From contig JADGHG010000003.1 of the NCBI GenBank assembly GCA_019689585.1, forward strand, positions 1-52,376: DNA of 52,376 nt, written 5' to 3'. Positions 18,639-27,577 of this stretch are shown here, in pieces. Position 1 is the first letter of the stretch; each line of letters opens with the position of its first letter. The translations under genes and the position numbers were made by a program. The notes beneath the pieces are model-generated. The model saw only the letters and a list, made by a program, of their open reading frames with translations, made no database searches and was not told the origin of the DNA. This DNA is from Clostridia bacterium. GTDB taxonomy: Bacteria; Bacillota; Sulfobacillia; RBS10-35; JADGHG01.

Positions 18639-20771
18639 TCATTCGATCGCCACGGGCTCGAGCGCCTCGGCCGGCTCGAAGCCGAAGACGCGCGAGTAGA
18701 AGTAGAGCTCGGCCTCGAGCGCCCGCCGGATGTGCTCCGCCCGGCGGAACCCGTGACCCTCGCCCGGGAAGGCGAGGTAGGCCACGGGCACGCCCTTCGC
18801 CCGGAGCGCCGCGACCATCCGCTCCGCCTGGTCGGGCGGGACCACACGATCCTCCAGTCCCTGGAAGAAGATGACGGGGCAGCGGATGCGGTCGGCGAAG
18901 TGGATGGGCGAGCGCGCCAGGTAGAGATCGCGTCGCTCGGGGTAGGGCCCGATGAGACCGTCGAGGTAGCGGGACTCGAACTTGTGGGTGTCGCGCGCGA
19001 GGGCTTCGACGTCGCTCACGCCGAAGTGGCTCGCCCCCGCGTGGAAGACGTCGCGGAACGCGAGGGCGCAGAGCGTCGTGTAGCCTCCTGCGCTCCCGCC
19101 CCGGATGGCGAGGCGTTGAGCGTCGACCTCGCCGCGCCCGGCGAGGTGCAGGGCGGCGGCGCAGCAGTCGTCGACGTCGGCCACGCCCCAGCGGCCCTTG
19201 AGCGCATCGCGGTACGCCCGGCCGTAGCCTGTGCTTCCCCGGTAGTCGACGTCCACCACGGCGAAGCCGCGGCTCGTCCAGTACTGGATGCCGAGGTTGA
19301 ACGCGGTCGAGGTCGCGCCCGTCGGCCCGCCGTGGCTTACGACGAGAAGCGGCGGCCGCTCGCCGGCGGGAGGCGCGAAGTCGCGGTTCCGCGGCCGGTA
19401 GAAGAGGCCGTGGGCCGTCTCGCCCCCCGTCGTCGGGAAGGCGATCGGCTCCGGGACGGACACGTACCCGGGGCCGAGCTCCACCTCGAGCTCGCGCCGG
19501 AGCTCGCGGAACGCCGGCCGCCCACCCGCGAGGTCGAGCTCGACCACGGCCAGCGGGCGGTCCGGGGCCGAGCCGAGGAACCACACGCGGTCGCCCCGCA
19601 CCTGCACGGCGGCGATGGCCGTGTAGGGGAGCGCAAGGGGCGCGAGCGCCCAGCCGCCCGCGGCCGGCAGGCCGCCGGTCGCCCGCTCCGGGGCGAGGAT
19701 GGCGAGCCGGTCGACGCCGTCCTTGCGGTAGCAGGCGACGACGCTGCCGTCGGGCCGGAGGCCGTAGGTCGAGAGGCCGAACGCCCAGGCCGGCACGCCG
19801 AATTCGGCTTCCATCGGGAAGAGTGGCTCCACCGGACCCACCTGCGGCGCGCCGTCCGCGCCGCCCGCTGCGCTGCCCGCGACCGCCGCGCCCGGGAGCC
19901 GCACCCGGGCGCGGTAGTGGTTCCACCAGCCGGTCCGGTCGGAGACGAAGTGCAGGTGGCCGTCCTCCGACCACTCGGGCTGAAAGACCGACTCGCCGGG
20001 CCCCCCCGCGACGAGCGCCGCGGGTCCGAGACCGCCGTCCTCGGCGAAGGCCGCGACCCAGAGCTCCGTGCCGTCCCAGGGCATGCGCGGGTGGTCCCAG
20101 CTGAGCCAGGCAAGCAGCCGGCCGTCGGGCGAGATGCGCGGCGAGGAGAAGAAGTCGTGGCCCGAGACGAGGACGCGCTGGCCCGGCACGTCGTCGGGGG
20201 CCCCAAGGCCGTCGCCCGCGGCCGCCGAACCATCGCCTGGAAGCGCGATCGCCACGATCGCGTTCTCGCAGTCGCGGTCGGAGCGGCGGTGGTCCTCGCG
20301 CACGGCGAGGATCCGGCCGCGGCGCTCGTCCATGCGCATGTCGGCGTAGCGCAGGGGCAGCTCCGGCGTGATCGGCCGGGGTTCGGCAGGCGCGCCCTCG
20401 ACCGGCCGGCCGTGCGCCGGCACGCGGTAGAGCCTCTGGTCAGCGAAGTTGACGAAGTACGCGACGCCGCGGTGGACGAGGGCGGCGCCCCCGCCGTACT
20501 CGTGCACGCGCGTGCGGACGTTGAAGGGCCGGGGCGTCACATCGAGCGCCTCCGCCTCGCGCGACGGAGCCCCCTCGCCTCGCGGGGCCGCGCGCACGAG
20601 CACGCTCCGCCCCTCCTCCCACGGCCGCCCCTCGATCCAGTAGACGTCCTCCCCGTCGACGAGGAGCTCGGAGAGGCGACGCGCGCCCTTCGTGAGAAGC
20701 TCGGCCGTGACGGGCGAGACCCAGGAGCCGTAGGGCGCCGTCCGCAGCTCTGCCGTACCGCCTTCCGGCAA
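18639..20771 (-). CDS. S9 family peptidase (prolyl oligopeptidase-like)
   Basis: LLVVSHGGPTGATSTAFN...YRGSTGYGRAYRDALKGRWGVADVDD...IRGGSAGGYTTL; start uncertain (TTG 20771). Confidence 0.9.
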   Translation of the reverse strand: MPEGGTAELRTAPYGSWVSPVTAELLTKGARRLSELLVDGEDVYWIEGRPWEEGRSVLVRAAPRGEGAPSREAEALDVTPRPFNVRTRVHEYGGGAALVHRGVAYFVNFADQRLYRVPAHGRPVEGAPAEPRPITPELPLRYADMRMDERRGRILAVREDHRRSDRDCENAIVAIALPGDGSAAAGDGLGAPDDVPGQRVLVSGHDFFSSPRISPDGRLLAWLSWDHPRMPWDGTELWVAAFAEDGGLGPAALVAGGPGESVFQPEWSEDGHLHFVSDRTGWWNHYRARVRLPGAAVAGSAAGGADGAPQVGPVEPLFPMEAEFGVPAWAFGLSTYGLRPDGSVVACYRKDGVDRLAILAPERATGGLPAAGGWALAPLALPYTAIAAVQVRGDRVWFLGSAPDRPLAVVELDLAGGRPAFRELRRELEVELGPGYVSVPEPIAFPTTGGETAHGLFYRPRNRDFAPPAGERPPLLVVSHGGPTGATSTAFNLGIQYWTSRGFAVVDVDYRGSTGYGRAYRDALKGRWGVADVDDCCAAALHLAGRGEVDAQRLAIRGGSAGGYTTLCALAFRDVFHAGASHFGVSDVEALARDTHKFESRYLDGLIGPYPERRDLYLARSPIHFADRIRCPVIFFQGLEDRVVPPDQAERMVAALRAKGVPVAYLAFPGEGHGFRRAEHIRRALEAELYFYSRVFGFEPAEALEPVAIE

Positions 20772-20965
20772 GGTCGGTCCCTTCTCCGCACGTGACGATT
20801 GCGCGCGCGGGTCGCCGCATCCTGCCCCGGGCCGCCGTCTTGGTCCACCGCGCGTCACGAGGCGCGGCGCCTCCGGCCGGAGGGCGCGCCGCTGCCGAGC
20901 CCCTTGCGCCTCACCGCCCCGGGCGCGGATACTGGCTCGGTGAACCTCGGGCGGGGGGCCGCACC

Positions 20966-21901
20966 GTGCGCGCGATCGAGGTCGAGGGGCTCGTCAAGAC
21001 GTACGGCCCGGTGAGGGCCGTCGACGGCATCTCCTTCTCCGTCGAAGCCGGCGAGATCTTCGGGCTCCTCGGACCGAACGGCGCCGGCAAGACGACGACC
21101 CTCGAGATCCTCGAGGGGCTGCGCCGCCCCGACGCCGGGCGCGTCGCGGTCGCCGGCGTCGACGTGATCCGGGCGCCGCAGGCCGTCAAGCGCCGGATCG
21201 GCGTGCAGCTCCAGGCGACGGCCCTCTTCGACCTCCTCACAGCGCGCGAGACGGTCGCGCTCTATGCGCGCTTCGCCGGGCGCGACCGGCCCGAGGTCGT
21301 CGACGGCCTCTTGCGCGAGCTGGCGCTCGAGGAGAAGGCGGACACCTACGCGAAGAACCTCTCGGGCGGCCAGCGCCAGCGGCTGTCTGTCGCCCTCGCG
21401 CTCGCCAACGACCCGGAGATCGTCTTCCTCGACGAGCCGACGACGGGCATGGATCCGCAGGCGCGGCGCGGCCTCTGGGACACGGTGCGGCGCATGCAGG
21501 CGCGCGGCAAGACCGTCGTCCTCTCCACCCACTACATGGACGAGGCCGAGGCCCTCTGCGACCGGCTCGTCGTCATCGACCACGGGCGGATCATCGCGCA
21601 GGGCTCGCCCAGCTCGCTCGTCCGCGAGAACTTCTCGCACTCGTTCGTCGACGTGCAGCTCGAGCGGACGCTCTCGCCGGAAGGGGCGGGCGAGCTCCTG
21701 GGCCTCCTCGGCCAGCGTCGCGAAGCGCAGGCGGCGCCGGACTCCGGCTTCACGTTCGCGGTCGACGACGTGCCGCGGGCGATGGAGGCGCTCTTCGCCT
21801 GGTCGGCGCAGGCGGGCGTGGCGATCCGCGACGTCACCGTGCGGCGCCCCTCGCTGGAGGACCTCTTCCTCAAGCTCACGGGAAGGAGCCTGCGCGAGTG
21901 A
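20966..21901 (+). CDS. ABC-2 type transporter ATP-binding protein
   Basis: GPNGAGKTTTLEILEGLRRPDAG; NLSGGQRQRLSVALALANDPEIVFLDEPTTGMDPQARR. Confidence 0.95.
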   Translation: MRAIEVEGLVKTYGPVRAVDGISFSVEAGEIFGLLGPNGAGKTTTLEILEGLRRPDAGRVAVAGVDVIRAPQAVKRRIGVQLQATALFDLLTARETVALYARFAGRDRPEVVDGLLRELALEEKADTYAKNLSGGQRQRLSVALALANDPEIVFLDEPTTGMDPQARRGLWDTVRRMQARGKTVVLSTHYMDEAEALCDRLVVIDHGRIIAQGSPSSLVRENFSHSFVDVQLERTLSPEGAGELLGLLGQRREAQAAPDSGFTFAVDDVPRAMEALFAWSAQAGVAIRDVTVRRPSLEDLFLKLTGRSLRE

Positions 21902-23132
21902 AGGTCTGGACGGCGTTCTTCGTCGCCTCGTTCAAGCAGACGGTCCGCAACCGCCAGAACCTCTTCTGGAGCCTCTTCTTCCCGGTCGTGTTCATGGTGT
22001 TCGTCGGGTTCCTCGGCAACGCCTCGAACCAGACGATCGCCGTGGCCGTCTTCGACGAGGACCGGACGCCGCTTTCGGCGCAGGTGGTGAAGGCGCTCGA
22101 ATCCGTGCCCGCCTTCCAGGTGCGCCGGGAGCCGTCGCTCGAGCAGGCCCGAAGCGACCTGGAAGAGGCCCGCCTCCAGGCGGTGATCACCGTGCCGCGC
22201 GGTTTCGGGGCCGCGCTCGCGCCCTGGCTCGCCCCCGCCGGGAGAGCCGCGGGCTCGGGGGGTGAGACGGCCTCCTCCGGTCCCCCGCCCGCGGCGAGCG
22301 GGTCCGCTGGCGCGGCCACGGGGGCGAGGGCGGCGTCGCCGATCGCGCCGGCGCCGGAGCCGGCGCGCCGCCTCCACCCCAGGCCGAGCTCGAGGTCCTG
22401 TATGCGTCGCGCAACTACATCCAGGCGCAGGAGACGCAGAGCCTCGTCGAGTCCGTGGTCGAGCACGTGGGCCTCGCCCTCACGGGCCGGGGCTCGCCCA
22501 TCCGGGCCGCCTCGCAGGCTATCGGGGCGCGCGTGGCCTCCTTCCTCGACTTCCTCGTGCCGGGGCTTCTCGCGATGATGCTGATGAACAGCGCCGTCTT
22601 CGCCATCGCGATCACAGTGACGCGCTGGCGCGACCGCGGGGTGCTGAAGCGGCTGCGGGCCTCGGGACTGAGCCCGGCCACGATCATGACCACCTGGCTC
22701 GCGAACCAGTCGCTCACCGGCATCGCCTCGGCGGCCATCCTCCTCGCGCTCGCGATCTGGGGCTTCGGCGCGCACGAGACCCTGCGGCTCGGGACGCTCG
22801 CCGTCCTGGTCGTCATCGGGCTCCTCGCCTTCTTCGGCCTCGGCTTCTTCCTCGCCAGCGTGGCGCGCGACTCCGAAGGCGTGGCGCCCCTCGTGAACGT
22901 CGTCACGCTGCCCATGATGTTCCTCTCCGGCGTCTTCTTCCCCGTCGACTCGCTGCCGCGCTGGCTCCAGTCCGTCGTCCAGTTCCTGCCGCTCACGTTC
23001 CTCTCCCACGGCCTCCGGGAGACGATGAACGCGGGCGCGGGGCTCGGCTCCCTCGGCGTCGACGTCCTCGGGCTCATCGCCTGGCTCTGCCTCGCGGGCG
23101 CCGCCGGCGTGCGCTTCTTCCGGTGGGAGTGA
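21898..23132 (+). pseudogene. ABC-2 permease, split by an apparent frameshift
   Basis: 5' half in one frame (MKVWTAFFVASFKQTVRNRQNLFWSLFFPVVFMVF...) and 3' half in another (AELEVLYASRNYIQAQETQSLVESVVEHVGLAL...FFRWE); shift lies in a GC-rich linker at about 22230-22380. Confidence 0.75.
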
Positions 23133-23330
23133 AACGGGCGGTCAAGCGGGTCCCGTGCCCTCGTTCAAAATGTCGAGGTAGCCGGTGTACGCGAGGAGCG
23201 GTTGCGCCGAGAAGGGCGGCGTGCACCTCGCGGATGAGTCGGTTCGAGAGTGGCGTCTACTTCGGCGCCGAAGCGCGGCACCTGGTAGTGCCGGTCGGTC
23301 CCCGCTTCACGGCGTCGACTCCAACTCGAC

Positions 23331-23744
23331 ATGGGAGATCACGTCCAGGTCTTCGTGCCAGCTCGTGTGCAAAAGCCTGGCGTCATTGGACTTCTTCTTG
23401 ACTACCCCAAAGGAAACCGAGCCTCCACAACCGTGTACCGAGTGATCGCACATCCTGCTCCTCAACGAACTGACGTCTTTGTCACAGGGCCTGGTGGAAC
23501 GGTACACCTTCATGGTAACTTTGCTCTTCCGTCCGTCACATCGCCATCGTCCACACCGAGCTCAGGTGTGCAGCCCATGAACGCCGTTTGCGATGCCGTC
23601 TGCGTTGCTGTAGTGCTAGGCGTGTGCGGCCCACTCATCGACTGCGGACTTGCGGGAGCTCCGATCTTGACAGTCGTGTGCATAATAGTATGCGATACCC
23701 AACCAGGCAACGGTGGAGGCGGTGGTGGTGGGCGAGCGCGCTAG
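23331..23744 (+). CDS. Putative Cys-patterned hydrophobic peptide precursor (halocin C8-like architecture), possibly N-terminally truncated
   Basis: C-terminus NAVCDAVCVAVVLGVCGPLIDCGLAGAPILTVVCIIVCDTQPGNGGGGGGG; upstream region resembles the 34503 precursor (FVPA...P..IG.LL..P.G). Confidence 0.55.
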   Translation: MGDHVQVFVPARVQKPGVIGLLLDYPKGNRASTTVYRVIAHPAPQRTDVFVTGPGGTVHLHGNFALPSVTSPSSTPSSGVQPMNAVCDAVCVAVVLGVCGPLIDCGLAGAPILTVVCIIVCDTQPGNGGGGGGGRAR

Positions 23745-24057
23745 TAGGCGGTTCTGGGACACGTCGCGTGTTGTCCCGAGTCTTGTCTGGATTGTCACGG
23801 CTATTCTCTGGTTCGTGCTACCGTCGCCGTGGCGGTGGGTGGCCCTGGGCCTCGGGCTTGGCGCGCTTGGCGCGTTCACGTGGGCTGAGTGGGCGAATCA
23901 CGCCGTTCGGCGCAGGATGATGAGCGGCGCCAGCGCCCTCGTGTGGGGCGCAGCGACGTATGCGATAGTCGCGACCGGAGCAAACGCTCTGTGGACATTT
24001 GCTCTCACGGCCGCCGCCGCCGCCATTTGGGCCCTGCTCGTGCGGTTGATGCGCTAG
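23713..24057 (+). CDS. Small (~4 TM) membrane protein, candidate immunity/accessory protein
   Basis: Overlaps the end of the Cys-peptide ORF; SLVWIVTAILWFVLPSPWRWVALGLGLGALGAFTW...; GTG start (23713 or 23725/23728). Confidence 0.55.
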   Translation: MEAVVVGERASRRFWDTSRVVPSLVWIVTAILWFVLPSPWRWVALGLGLGALGAFTWAEWANHAVRRRMMSGASALVWGAATYAIVATGANALWTFALTAAAAAIWALLVRLMR

Positions 24058-24092
24058 ATATGGCTACGACCGTAGCAGTAACCGTACAACTG

Positions 24093-24590
24093 CTAGCTCC
24101 GGGTCGAGCAATGGATAAACCCCTCCGAAGTGAGGCTCGCAGGACGGTAGACGGACCCCACCTTCGCCCGGTCCCACTCTGACCGTTCGACGATGTGGTA
24201 GATCAGCTCGCCGTCCACTCCGTTCACGCCTCCAAGGGTAAGACATCGGTCAGTGGGAACCGTCGCGCGACTCAGAAGGGTTCTCGCCACCCGTCTTGCA
24301 CTGGTAGAGCTGCCTGAGCGCGCGGCGTAGCCGCGGGCTACCTGCTCCTGAATCTCGCGGAGTGGGGCGGCGTTGAGATGGTACCGGGTTTCCCGTCCCA
24401 CCTTGCGACCCTCCACCAGACCGGCCTTCTTCGGGATCGCCAGGTGCTTGGACACCCCGGTACGACCCATCCGGAACCTGGCTGTCATCTCGTGGAGAGG
24501 CAACTCGTCGACCTCCGCCAGCAAGTGGAGCAGCTGGCGGCGAGTTGGATCGGCGATCGCGCTGAAGACGTCTCTCGTGGGCCATCCCCT
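24093..24590 (-). pseudogene. Degraded ArsR-type regulator with adjoining truncated DUF952-like fragment
   Basis: RDVFSAIADPTRRQLLHLLAEVDELPLHEMTARFRMGRTGVSKHLAIPKKAGLVEGRKVGRETRYHL has no in-frame start (ATGGCC is out of frame); ELIYHIVERSEWDRAKVGSVYRPASLTSEGFIHCSTRS* is a DUF952-like N-terminus that stops early. Confidence 0.6.
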
Positions 24591-24862
24591 CTCTCGTCAA
24601 CACGACACTTTTTGGTGTCATGTTGGAGGCTATGTCACCCCTGTCAAGGCCTAAGAGGCGATCCGAAAATGGCTGGATGTGCGTGTCCACCATCGCCTGC
24701 AAACGGACAGCCGACGTTCCGTCCGGACGGGGCTCCTCGCCAGCCCGTCCGCGCCCCCGGCTTTCCGACGTTTCGTCGTATTTATGCACAGCTACTTCAC
24801 AGTTCGTCAGGCTGGAACGAGAATCGCTGACGAGACGTCGGTGGGGGGAGGGGAGAACGGCG

Positions 24863-25318
24863 GTGGACGCCATCGACCGCGCGATCTTGCGGCTCTTGCA
24901 CGCCCACGGTCGCATGAGCCAGGAGGACATCGCCCGTGAGGTCCACCTCTCGCGGGCGGCCGTCCACGGGAGGCTGCGGCGGTTGGAGGACCAGGGGGTG
25001 ATCCGCGGGTACCGCGCGCTCCTGAACTGGGCCGCCCTCGGCCAGCCGGTGACCGCCTTCGTCTGGGTGCGGACGTCGGGCGTCCGGTGCGATGCGGCGG
25101 GGCAGAGCATCATGCAGCTGAGCGGACCGGCCGCCGTGGTGGAGGAATGCCACCGCGTGACCGGGGACTGGTGCATGCTCCTCAAGGTTCGCGCGGGTTC
25201 AACCCTGGATCTTCAGGACCTCATCGACCGGATTCGCGATGTTCCAGGGGTGACGGCGACCATGACGACCGTGGTGCTCTCCACCCTGTCCGAGCACGGC
25301 GCCTCGGAAGGATCGTGA
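24863..25318 (+). CDS. Lrp/AsnC-family regulator
   Basis: VDAIDRAILRLLHAHGRMSQEDIAREVHLSRAAVHGRLRRLEDQGVIRGYRALL. Confidence 0.93.
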   Translation: MDAIDRAILRLLHAHGRMSQEDIAREVHLSRAAVHGRLRRLEDQGVIRGYRALLNWAALGQPVTAFVWVRTSGVRCDAAGQSIMQLSGPAAVVEECHRVTGDWCMLLKVRAGSTLDLQDLIDRIRDVPGVTATMTTVVLSTLSEHGASEGS

Positions 25319-25320
25319 CG

Positions 25321-26736
25321 ATGGAACGTGCTCTCGTCCGGACGATCACCCTCCCCGAGGGGGTGTCGCTCTACGTGGGCGCCGTGGTCGGGGCCGGAGT
25401 GCTCATCCTGCCCGGGGTCGCGGCATCGATGGCGGGGCCGGCGTCGCTCGTGGCCTGGACCTTCAACTGCCTGGCCGGCATCCCGCTCGCGCTCACCTTC
25501 GCCGCCCTGGCCGCCCGCTTCCCGGACGCCGGCGGCGTAGCCACCTACACGGCGAAGGCATTCGGACCCGCCTGGGGCGCGATCGTCGGCTGGCTCTACT
25601 TCGTCGCCGCGGCCACGGGCCAGGTGATCGTCCCGCTCACCGGAGCGTACTACGCGGCCGACGCGCTCAACCTTCGACGCGACGACACGTTCCTATGGGC
25701 GACGGCGATCCTGGGCGTCGCGGTCGTCAGCAACCTGCGGGGGCTGAAGGTGAGCGGGCGAGTCCAGCTGGCGCTGAGCGCAGCCGTGGCCGGCCTTCTC
25801 TTGGGAGCAGCGCTGGCTTCTCTGCCAAGGCTCAGCCTCGCGCACCTTACGCCGTTCGACCCCCGAGGCATGGACGCCGTGGGCCATGCGACGGTGCTCA
25901 TCTTCGTCGCCGTGTTCGGCTGGGAGGCGATCGCCCAGCTCTCGTCGGAGTTCCGGAACCCGGAGCGGGACGTGCCGCGCTCGACGATCTGGAGCGTGGG
26001 CCTCATCACCGTGCTGTACCTGGGCGTCGCCCTGGCCACCGTGGGCACGGGGACGTACGGGGATCCCGAGCTCGACCGCGTCGCGGTGGCCCGTCTCCTC
26101 GCAGACGGGTTGGGGATCGGCGCGAGACTGGTCGCCGCCGTCATGGCGCTGGTGATCGCCCTGGGCACGGCGAACGCGTTCGTGGCGGCCACGTCGCGGC
26201 TCGGCTACGCCCTCGCGCGGGACGACGCCTTCCCCGCCTGGCTCGGCGTCCTGGACCGGCGCGGCGTGCCTGGCCGAGCGGTGCTGGCGGTCGGCGCATG
26301 CGCGGCGGGCGGGCTTGCCCTCACCTACTTGACGGGACGTGGCGCCGAGAACCTCTTGGTGATCCCCGCCTCCCTCGGCATCACGACGTACGTGATCGGC
26401 GCCGCCTCCGGAGTCCGCCTGCTGACCGGTCCGGCGCGCTGGATGGCCACCGCCAGCCTCGTCCTGTGCCTGGTCGCACTGCCGTTCGCCGGTGCATCAG
26501 TCTCTTGGCCGCTCCTCGTCGCGATCTTCGCCCTGGGCTATCGCCTCTGGCGCCGCGGGCGGCAGAGGTTGCGCGGAGCTCGGTATTCCTCCTGCACGAC
26601 GTCTTCGGAACACACTAGAAGTGACGCCTCTACATCAGGTGTTGGCAGTCGGGCGCTGGACGGCGCCAGGGAAACGAAGAGGTCACGGCGCACTTCCTCT
26701 GGTGACGAACCGGGAGGAAGAGGTGCAAAGCCGTGA
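25321..26736 (+). CDS. APC-family amino acid permease with IS-derived C-terminus
   Basis: LPEGVSLYVGAVVGAGVLILPGVAASMAGPASLVAW and multiple TMs; final ~35 codons lie inside the IS remnant at 26633. Confidence 0.88.
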   Translation: MERALVRTITLPEGVSLYVGAVVGAGVLILPGVAASMAGPASLVAWTFNCLAGIPLALTFAALAARFPDAGGVATYTAKAFGPAWGAIVGWLYFVAAATGQVIVPLTGAYYAADALNLRRDDTFLWATAILGVAVVSNLRGLKVSGRVQLALSAAVAGLLLGAALASLPRLSLAHLTPFDPRGMDAVGHATVLIFVAVFGWEAIAQLSSEFRNPERDVPRSTIWSVGLITVLYLGVALATVGTGTYGDPELDRVAVARLLADGLGIGARLVAAVMALVIALGTANAFVAATSRLGYALARDDAFPAWLGVLDRRGVPGRAVLAVGACAAGGLALTYLTGRGAENLLVIPASLGITTYVIGAASGVRLLTGPARWMATASLVLCLVALPFAGASVSWPLLVAIFALGYRLWRRGRQRLRGARYSSCTTSSEHTRSDASTSGVGSRALDGARETKRSRRTSSGDEPGGRGAKP

Positions 26737-27090
26737 CCCTTGTGGACAGTGTATATCGCTTTCGGCGGCAGGTCATCCGCCGCGCGCAGGAGTTGCGCGA
26801 CGTGAGCCAGGCCTGCCGGGAGGCAGGGATCCCGCGGGCGCTGTTTTACCGCCGGCGCAAGCGGGATCTGGCCGAGGGAGCCGATGGGCTGCGACCGCGG
26901 CCGCAGGCGCGTGGGCGCCACCCGCGCCGGGCGCCGCCCGCGCTGGAGGACGTCCGCATCGAAGATCTGCAACGCGTCCTCGACAGTTACCTCCGATACG
27001 ACAACTTCGACCGACGCCATCAGGGCTACCGTCTCAGAGGACGCGTGCCGGCCGACCTCTTCTACCCAACACAACTGTCAACACCTGATG
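26633..27090. mobile_element. Internally deleted IS / MITE-like element (458 bp) with terminal inverted repeats
   Basis: TIRs CATCAGGTGTTGGCAGT (26633-26649) and ACTGTCAACACCTGATG (27074-27090), 16/17 matching; interior carries a truncated transposase. Confidence 0.75.
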
Positions 27091-27107
27091 GAGTCAGGAC
27101 AGCCTAA
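26733..27107 (+). pseudogene. Internally deleted HTH/integrase-type transposase
   Basis: N-terminal HTH RRQVIRRAQELRDVSQACREAGIPRALFYRRRKRDLAEGADGLRPRP joined to integrase C-terminus QRVLDSYLRYDNFDRRHQGYRLRGRVPADLFY; catalytic core missing. Confidence 0.78.
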
Positions 27108-27283
27108 GCGGTCCTGCCAACGACCGCGTCACGCGGCCCTGGCTGCGGCGGCTACTTCCAGGCAATCCTGGAGCCGCGCCGGAGGGAACGGAGGGAATAC
27201 GGAATAAGAAGGAATCTAGACGTCTCCGCCGAAACTATCCCATGATCGGGCGCGCTGCCCACTTCCTGCGGAGGTGATCCGTT

Positions 27284-27568
27284 TTGAGGCGGCTGGTGCA
27301 CGTCGCTATCGGCACGTTTGTTGCGGTGGCCCTCTGGACCGCAACGGCTGCTGCTCAGGGCGCTTCGACCGTGCTGTGCTATGATACCGGCGACTACGAG
27401 GACGTGGTTACAGCAGTGTACTGCAACGCGTGCGTGCCGCAGAGCAACCCCGACGAGATCAAGAAGGCCCGCTACGAGATCTACGTCTGTGAGGACGGCA
27501 GCCTGCTGTACCTCCTGACCAACACATGGACGGAATGCGGCTACGTAGCGCGCTGCACCCACGAGTGA
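27284..27568 (+). CDS. Small secreted 6-Cys protein
   Basis: SD GGAGGTGAT, TTG start; signal peptide MRRLVHVAIGTFVAVALWTATAAAQG; six Cys in mature part. Confidence 0.65.
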   Translation: MRRLVHVAIGTFVAVALWTATAAAQGASTVLCYDTGDYEDVVTAVYCNACVPQSNPDEIKKARYEIYVCEDGSLLYLLTNTWTECGYVARCTHE

Positions 27569-27577
27569 ACTGACGAC

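Noticed and set aside
22230-22380. Programmed ribosomal frameshift in the ABC-2 permease
   Set aside because: No clear slippery heptamer seen; a homopolymer/GC-rich indel is a simpler explanation until reads are checked.
26538-27074. 178-aa minus-strand ORF across the IS remnant
   Set aside because: Antisense of the transposase remnant; no conserved motif.
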